NCBI GenBank assembly: GCA_030626915.1
Contig: DAOUTC010000001.1
Span: 1 to 35,033, forward strand
Direction of reading: 5' to 3'
Length of the DNA stretch: 35,033 bases
Source of the DNA: Dehalococcoidia bacterium
GTDB taxonomy: Bacteria > Chloroflexota > Dehalococcoidia > GIF9 > AB-539-J10
The position numbers and the translations under genes are program-made. The notes below the pieces were generated by a model. That model was not told where the DNA came from and ran no database searches. It was given only the letters and a program-made list of their open reading frames with translations. Positions 31,110-35,033 of this stretch are shown here, piece by piece; the first letter of the stretch is position 1; each line of letters starts with the position of its first letter.

Positions 31110-31673
31110 TTACGTTTCTTCTACACTTATTCCTTTATCTTTAGTGCGGTGTTTACCTGACCACAAACCCTTGAAGAAACTTCGGTTCAGTAGATGTTGG
31201 TTATCCGCTACATCCAGAAGGTCTTTAGATATACTTCTTTCAAAATAGGCTACCTCCACATACTTGCCTATGTTCTTCACAGCTTGAAGAGCATAAGCGA
31301 AGTCAGAATCCCCGCTCACCAGCACTGCCACATCGTAGAGATCTCTCCAGGCGAAATGCAGCATATCTGTAGCTAACATAATATCTATACCTTTTTCAAC
31401 AGGTCCTCCCTGTGCCATTTTGGTGCTTCCTAGTCGAACCTCCAGATATGGCGTCTTACGAAGTATATCAAGGAACTCCTGTTGTTCGCGATGGGCATCG
31501 GGCCAGCGGGTTGGGTCTTGCAGGATGTTGTAATAGTATGTTCGGAATAATTGTCTCGTCCCTACGAGCTTATTGGCAAACTCTGCGAAGTTGAGGTTGT
31601 GGCGCCCGAAGTTGCCTTGCAGAGCATGATACAAATTGCTCCCATCTATGAAGATTGCAACCCTATCTCCCAT
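31110..31673 (-). CDS. NYN-domain (LabA/DUF88-type) putative ribonuclease
   Basis: The 187-residue protein is a PIN-like NYN domain. Conserved acidic positions are D10 and N13 in IFIDGSNLY, D97 and D103 in KGIDIMLATDML, and D122 and D124 in LVSGDSDFAYAL; these would bind the metal for RNA cleavage. The target is unknown. ATG 31673 is chosen because a TATAAT at 31734-31739 would place the transcript start downstream of the other in-frame start (31763), and because MGDRVAIFIDGSN matches family starts. It is followed after about 110 bp by the DnaJ-like gene on the same strand. Confidence 0.88.
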   Translation of the reverse strand: MGDRVAIFIDGSNLYHALQGNFGRHNLNFAEFANKLVGTRQLFRTYYYNILQDPTRWPDAHREQQEFLDILRKTPYLEVRLGSTKMAQGGPVEKGIDIMLATDMLHFAWRDLYDVAVLVSGDSDFAYALQAVKNIGKYVEVAYFERSISKDLLDVADNQHLLNRSFFKGLWSGKHRTKDKGISVEET

Positions 31674-31733
31674 GATTTTTCTCTTTGAGAAGAGCCAATG
31701 ACTTTTAACTTTATCTACACGCCTCCGAGGCCC

Positions 31734-31739
31734 ATTATA
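31734..31739 (-). promoter_or_regulatory. Possible -10 box for the NYN-domain gene
   Basis: A perfect TATAAT on the minus strand lies about 60 bp before the chosen start; no convincing -35 is seen. The remaining DNA from 31740 to 31927 holds no gene or terminator that I can recognise, so read-through from the tRNA-Ala gene is also possible. Confidence 0.4.
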
Positions 31740-31926
31740 CACCAGCAAGCCTTCCCTTTTCACCTTTCTTGAGTTAATAAATTGTCTTACAAAGTTAATG
31801 CTTTAAAAGTAACTTGCATCTTACTTACTCATGCCACGGGAGTCATTACACCATCCAGCGAAGTGTGCCGAGGAGCTTCACCTACTTTTTATAGGATGGA
31901 TACAGATAAGCTTCCAGATTTTATAC

Positions 31927-32003
<77 letters not shown>

Positions 32004-32016
32004 AGACTAGCTAGTT

Positions 32017-32025
32017 ATTATATCA
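32017..32025 (-). promoter_or_regulatory. Extended -10 promoter of tRNA-Ala
   Basis: On the minus strand TGATATAAT (TG, one base, then perfect TATAAT) lies 13 bp before the tRNA. A clear -35 is absent, as is usual for extended -10 promoters. The segment from here to pyrE (32026-32087) shows nothing else. Confidence 0.55.
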
Positions 32026-32087
32026 AAATAGCCTGTATTAGTGGTAATTTCGCAAGGTAGATGCTGACTTCTGTTAACAACCACAGC

Positions 32088-32654
32088 CTAGCTTTTACTG
32101 CCGGGTCTTACTAAGGGGATATGAGCAGCGCAGAGGGGGCATTCTTCAGCCGTATAAACTACTGTGGGACTGCAAATGCAACTAAAGAGAGGCACAGCAA
32201 AGTCTATCTTTTCTGTGCTGCGGTTGATAAGCACTCCAATGCCAATAACGATGCCACCAAGTTTCTCTACAGCGTTCATCGTTCCTCTGATCGAGCCACC
32301 TGTGGTCAGGATGTCATCAACTATGAGAACCCTTTCACCAGGTGCGATGTTAAAGTCACGACGAAAAACCCTTATTCCTTCCTCCTTTTCAGCAAAGATG
32401 CTTCTCACTCCTAGCTGACGAGCAGTTTCAAAAGAGAGGATAATGCCACCAGTGGTTGGTCCGGCAACCAGTTCTATTTTTTGCTGTTTAAAGTGTTGCG
32501 CAATAAGGCGACACAGCTTCTCAGTATAGTGTGGGTATTGCAAGATACGAAACTTCTCCCAATATAGGGGTGAATGTAATCCAGAGGTGAGTAGGAAATG
32601 CCCCTCCTTTACCGCCCCACTCATCTTGAATATCTCCATTACTTCATGGCTCAA
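32088..32654 (-). CDS. pyrE: Orotate phosphoribosyltransferase
   Basis: PyrE makes orotidine 5'-phosphate from orotate and PRPP in pyrimidine synthesis. The PRPP loop VLIVDDILTTGGS (109-121) and the GHFLLTSGLHSPLYWEKF region are clear, and the tail ECPLCAAHIPLVRPGS fits a PyrE subgroup. The start is TTG 32654 with GGAGGTG 4 nt upstream, giving 188 residues; longer in-frame versions run into lepB. It overlaps lepB by 11 bp, so the two are co-translated. No other pyrimidine gene is nearby. Confidence 0.92.
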   Translation of the reverse strand: MSHEVMEIFKMSGAVKEGHFLLTSGLHSPLYWEKFRILQYPHYTEKLCRLIAQHFKQQKIELVAGPTTGGIILSFETARQLGVRSIFAEKEEGIRVFRRDFNIAPGERVLIVDDILTTGGSIRGTMNAVEKLGGIVIGIGVLINRSTEKIDFAVPLFSCICSPTVVYTAEECPLCAAHIPLVRPGSKS

Positions 32655-33240
32655 ATTGCACCTCCAACTGGCTGCAAAATACTGCTTCTTGCTCACCTGC
32701 CTCGCTTAACTCGGGGTAGCTGTAATGTTTTACCAACCCCCACTTGCCTGATGGCCAGTAAACAAGCCAGGCCTTGCCGATGATATCGTCTCTGGAGACA
32801 GGCCCCCAAGAACGGGAATCATTGCTATCGTTACGATTGTCTCCCAGAACAAAGTATTGGTCATCAAGCATTTTCTCTGGGCCAAAGTCCTTATTGTGTC
32901 GCGGTGGCTCTGGAAAGATATAAGGTTCATCTATAGGAATATCATTGATGAAAACCTTGCCATCTTTAATCTCCACGTTCTCGCCAGGAAGAGCAATAAC
33001 TCGCTTGATAAATGGGTATTTTGACCCAACTTCCTCGCGCGGCCTAAAAACAATCACCTCTCCACGTTCGGGGTCCGAGAAGAAATAGCTTGCTTTATTT
33101 ACCATAATCCACTCGCCATCTTCAATGTTCGGCAGCATACAGGAATATTGTACTCTGTAGCCTTGTATGGTAGCTTTAATAGTAGCGAAGATAGCAATGG
33201 CTATAAGGATAGTTATGCCAATTTCGCGCATGATTTTCAT
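32644..33240 (-). CDS. lepB: Signal peptidase I with cysteine at the nucleophile position
   Basis: The enzyme would remove signal peptides from exported proteins. The 198-residue protein starts with a membrane helix (about 5-24), then the catalytic box, the lysine box FIKRVIALPGE (K79) and GDNRNDSNDSRSWG. The catalytic box reads V-Q-Y-S-C-M-L-P, where the family has V-x-G-x-S-M-x-P, so the residue before Met is C34 instead of serine. The codon is TGT; the neighbouring S33 is one place off. ATG 33240 is chosen over a TTG at 33267; there is no good ribosome site, but TATGCTAAAAT lies at 33261-33251, which could give a nearly leaderless mRNA. Confidence 0.9.
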   Translation of the reverse strand: MKIMREIGITILIAIAIFATIKATIQGYRVQYSCMLPNIEDGEWIMVNKASYFFSDPERGEVIVFRPREEVGSKYPFIKRVIALPGENVEIKDGKVFINDIPIDEPYIFPEPPRHNKDFGPEKMLDDQYFVLGDNRNDSNDSRSWGPVSRDDIIGKAWLVYWPSGKWGLVKHYSYPELSEAGEQEAVFCSQLEVQFEP

Positions 33241-33324
33241 CGCGAAGGCTATTTTAGCATAAACCAAGGGCCAATTTATTCGTTATATAGTGTCAGAAGG
33301 TTACTTTTACAAAGGGAGGTTTAA

Positions 33325-34068
33325 GTGAAAAAGACTTTGTGGTTAATTCCTTGTTTGATAGCGGTGTTGGCATTAGGTGCTGTTGGCTGTGCCCCGGGAG
33401 GTGGGCAAGGGGTCATTTCTATCACACCACAGCAAAATACCGGGATATGGGTTAATGGTCAAGGGGAAGCAATGGCAGTTCCTGATATAGCTGAGCTACG
33501 CCTTGGAGTCGAGGCTCGGGCGGATACAGTAGCTGAAGCTCAGACACAAGCAAGTGAGGCAATGGATAAGGTGATGCAGTCATTAAAAGACAATGGTGTA
33601 GCAGAGAAGGATATTCAGACGCAGCGGTTTAGCATCTATCCCGTGACAAGATGGGTTAAAGAGAAAGATGAGGAGGAAATTATTGGTTATCGAGTGACCA
33701 ATACAGTGCTTACCAAGATAAGAGAGATAGATAAAGCTGGCATTATTATCGATGCTGTAGTCGAAGCCGGTGGCGATTACATTAGAATTCAGGGCATAAG
33801 CTTTAGCATAGATGACCCCACCCCATATTATGAAGAGGCGCGAGCTAAAGCAGTGGAAGATGCTAAAAATAAAGCAGCGCAATTGGCTGAATCGGCTGGC
33901 GTTACGCTAGGTAAGCCCACTTATATTTCTGAGGGAGCCATATATCGGCCAGAACTTCCCAGGCTCGTTGAGGAAGCAGGTGGTATGGCTCCTGCCCCTG
34001 AGACTCCTGTAAGCCCTGGTGAGTTAAAAATCACGGTCAACGTCCAGATAGTTTATGCCATAGTTTAA
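33325..34068 (+). CDS. SIMPL-domain lipoprotein (DUF541)
   Basis: The 247-residue protein has a lipoprotein signal, a lysine pair then a hydrophobic run ending LGAVGC with C22 as lipidation site, so it should be anchored outside the membrane. The mature part is a SIMPL domain: GQGEAMAVPDIAELRLGVEARADTVAEAQ at the start, GVAEKDIQTQRFSIYP, and ARAKAVEDAKNKAAQLAESAGVTLGK later. Family function is poorly known; some members are linked to oxidative stress. The start is GTG 33325 after AAAGGGAGG. It is divergent from lepB and ends before a terminator. Confidence 0.9.
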   Translation: MKKTLWLIPCLIAVLALGAVGCAPGGGQGVISITPQQNTGIWVNGQGEAMAVPDIAELRLGVEARADTVAEAQTQASEAMDKVMQSLKDNGVAEKDIQTQRFSIYPVTRWVKEKDEEEIIGYRVTNTVLTKIREIDKAGIIIDAVVEAGGDYIRIQGISFSIDDPTPYYEEARAKAVEDAKNKAAQLAESAGVTLGKPTYISEGAIYRPELPRLVEEAGGMAPAPETPVSPGELKITVNVQIVYAIV

Positions 34069-34094
34069 CTACCTGAAAGATTGATATCTTGCTT

Positions 34095-34125
34095 GCCTCC
34101 TCCGGCCTCAAAGGTGGGAGGAGGC
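34095..34125 (+). terminator. Terminator-like hairpin after the SIMPL gene
   Basis: GCCTCCTCC (34095-34103) pairs exactly with GGAGGAGGC (34117-34125) around a 13-nt loop. The following TTATGTATTTCT is only moderately T-rich. It separates the SIMPL gene from the tRNA-Lys unit. Confidence 0.6.
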
Positions 34126-34141
34126 TTATGTATTTCTAACC

Positions 34142-34171
34142 TTGCCCTCCATCCTTTTCCAGTGCTAATAT
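34142..34171 (+). promoter_or_regulatory. Probable promoter of tRNA-Lys and yggS
   Basis: TTGCCC (34142-34147), an 18-bp spacer and TAATAT (34166-34171) precede the tRNA by 12 bp. No terminator is seen between the tRNA and yggS, so both may be read from here. Confidence 0.45.
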
Positions 34172-34183
34172 CTATTTATTCTT

Positions 34184-34256
34184 GGGCCGCTAGCTCAATC
34201 GGAAGAGCAGCTGACTCTTAATCAGCCGGTTCAGGGTTCGAGTCCCTGGCGGCTCA
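34184..34256 (+). tRNA. tRNA-Lys (anticodon CTT)
   Basis: A complete 73-nt cloverleaf: acceptor GGGCCGC / GCGGCTC with one G-U, D-arm GCTC / GAGC, anticodon stem GCTGA / TCAGC around CTCTTAA (anticodon CTT), T-arm CAGGG-TTCGAGT-CCCTG, discriminator A. CCA is not encoded (TTG follows), unlike the tRNA-Ala of this window. Confidence 0.97.
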
Positions 34257-34301
34257 TTGTGGGCAACCTTCAAGATAACCAAGGACAAAGCCTATAAGTG
34301 C

Positions 34302-35006
34302 ATGGTAGATATGGCTATTATTATCAGGCAGAATGTTCAAAAAATACTGTCTGCGCTGCCAGATGGGGTTGAGTTGGTGGCAGCGGCGAAAGCAAGGACG
34401 CCTGAGGAGATTCTGGAGGCGGTTGAGGCTGGCGTAGAAATCATCGGAGAGAACTACGTCCAGGAAGCAAGAAAGGCATATGAAGTAGTGGGGAAGAAAG
34501 CGAAGTGGCATTTCATCGGCACTTTGCAGAAACATAATGTAAGAAGAAAAACACTGGAATTGTTCGATATGATAGAAACCGTTGATTCTTTAAAAATAGC
34601 ACAGGAAATTGACAAGAGGTGTGCCCAGATTGGCAAGGTGATGCCTATATTAATTGAGATAAATAGCGGTCGAGAAAAACAAAAAGCGGGAGTGCTCCCG
34701 GAGAATGCTGAGCGGTTAATAAGAGAGATCTCCACTCTGGGGAATGTCAAGGTAATGGGACTTATGACTATGGGACCTCGTTTTGGGAACCCTGAAGATT
34801 CAAGACCTTATTTTGTGGAAACGAAAAAGATATTTGAAAGAATCAAAAAACTTAATTTGCCTAACATGCAGATGAGGTATCTCTCTATGGGGATGACAAA
34901 TTCTTATAAAATTGCCCTAGAGGAGGGTGCCAACATAGTGAGAATAGGCAGTAAGATATTTGGTGAGAGGAATTATGAGGCTACTACAAAAGCTCCAAGC
35001 CCCTGA
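34302..35006 (+). CDS. yggS: YggS-family pyridoxal-phosphate homeostasis protein
   Basis: This single-domain alanine-racemase-fold protein binds PLP and helps balance PLP and amino acid pools. The PLP lysine is K30 in VELVAAAKARTPEEI. GENYVQEARKAYEVV, WHFIGTLQKHN, MGLMTMGP and LSMGMTNSYKIALEEGANIVRIGSKIFG are family hallmarks. ATG 34302 gives 234 residues, near the usual 220-230; ATG 34311 is also possible, and neither has a clear ribosome site. The frame continues upstream to the tRNA-Lys end but that part is unrelated. The gene starts 45 bp after the tRNA. Confidence 0.93.
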   Translation: MVDMAIIIRQNVQKILSALPDGVELVAAAKARTPEEILEAVEAGVEIIGENYVQEARKAYEVVGKKAKWHFIGTLQKHNVRRKTLELFDMIETVDSLKIAQEIDKRCAQIGKVMPILIEINSGREKQKAGVLPENAERLIREISTLGNVKVMGLMTMGPRFGNPEDSRPYFVETKKIFERIKKLNLPNMQMRYLSMGMTNSYKIALEEGANIVRIGSKIFGERNYEATTKAPSP

Positions 35007-35033
35007 CTACATCATTAAGGTCAACAAAGGGCG
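34975..35033 (+). CDS. Possible start of a further gene, cut by the window edge
   Basis: ATG 34975 overlaps the end of yggS and opens a frame without stops for 19 codons to the window edge (MRLLQKLQAPDYIIKVNKG). GAGAGG lies 4 nt upstream, a usable ribosome site, and overlapping starts are common here. The product is too short to identify, and the frame could be chance. Confidence 0.35.
   Translation, partial: MRLLQKLQAPDYIIKVNKG

Overview
The window is a bacterial chromosome segment, most likely from a Dehalococcoidia-type member of the Chloroflexota (inference). The pointers are: a division cluster reduced to mraZ-rsmH-ftsA-ftsZ with no peptidoglycan genes, as expected for a wall-less lineage; an adenosylcobalamin-type ribonucleotide reductase (NrdJ) next to its repressor NrdR; and a Chloroflexota/Gram-positive style ribosomal operon with zinc-binding S14, S4, L24 and L36. 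Most of the DNA is ordinary core chromosome.

Layout. 29-1335 is an apparently complete ISL3-family insertion sequence. Directly beyond it, 1344-1547 holds a consensus promoter followed by about 165 nt of non-coding DNA whose two ends pair in a 14-bp helix and which runs into a T-tract: a strong candidate for an unidentified structured RNA. On the minus strand, 1612-9994 (read right to left) carries mraZ-rsmH-ftsA-ftsZ, a terminator, then nrdR-nrdJ and a three-domain GAF / nuclease-like / hypoxanthine phosphoribosyltransferase fusion. Putative operators for MraZ (10004-10036) and NrdR (6128-6150) lie at the two promoters.

From 10123 rightward the plus strand holds one nearly gapless ribosomal super-operon of about 19.6 kb: rpsL-rpsG-fusA-rpsJ-rplCDW-(bS22-like)-rplB-rpsS-rplV-rpsC-rplP-rpmC-rpsQ-rplNXE-rpsN-rpsH-rplF-rplR-rpsE-rplO-secY-adk-map-infA-rpmJ-rpsM-rpsK-rpsD-rpoA-rplQ-truA-rplM-rpsI. 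It lacks tuf and rpmD. It contains a 30-codon gene for a bS22/AURKAIP1-COX24-like ribosomal protein between rplW and rplB, and a consensus internal promoter between infA and rpmJ. An attenuator-like leader precedes rpsL. Many genes overlap, and at least nine start at GTG or TTG.

The last 5 kb is housekeeping: an isochorismatase-type hydrolase, a short DnaJ-like protein, a NYN-domain protein, tRNA-Ala(TGC), pyrE, a signal peptidase I whose catalytic serine position is cysteine, a SIMPL-domain lipoprotein, tRNA-Lys(CTT) and a YggS-type PLP protein. Another reading frame is open at the right edge.

The most interesting items are the RNA gene at 1380-1547, the micro-gene at 15205-15297, the GAF-nuclease-HPRT fusion and the Cys-type signal peptidase.
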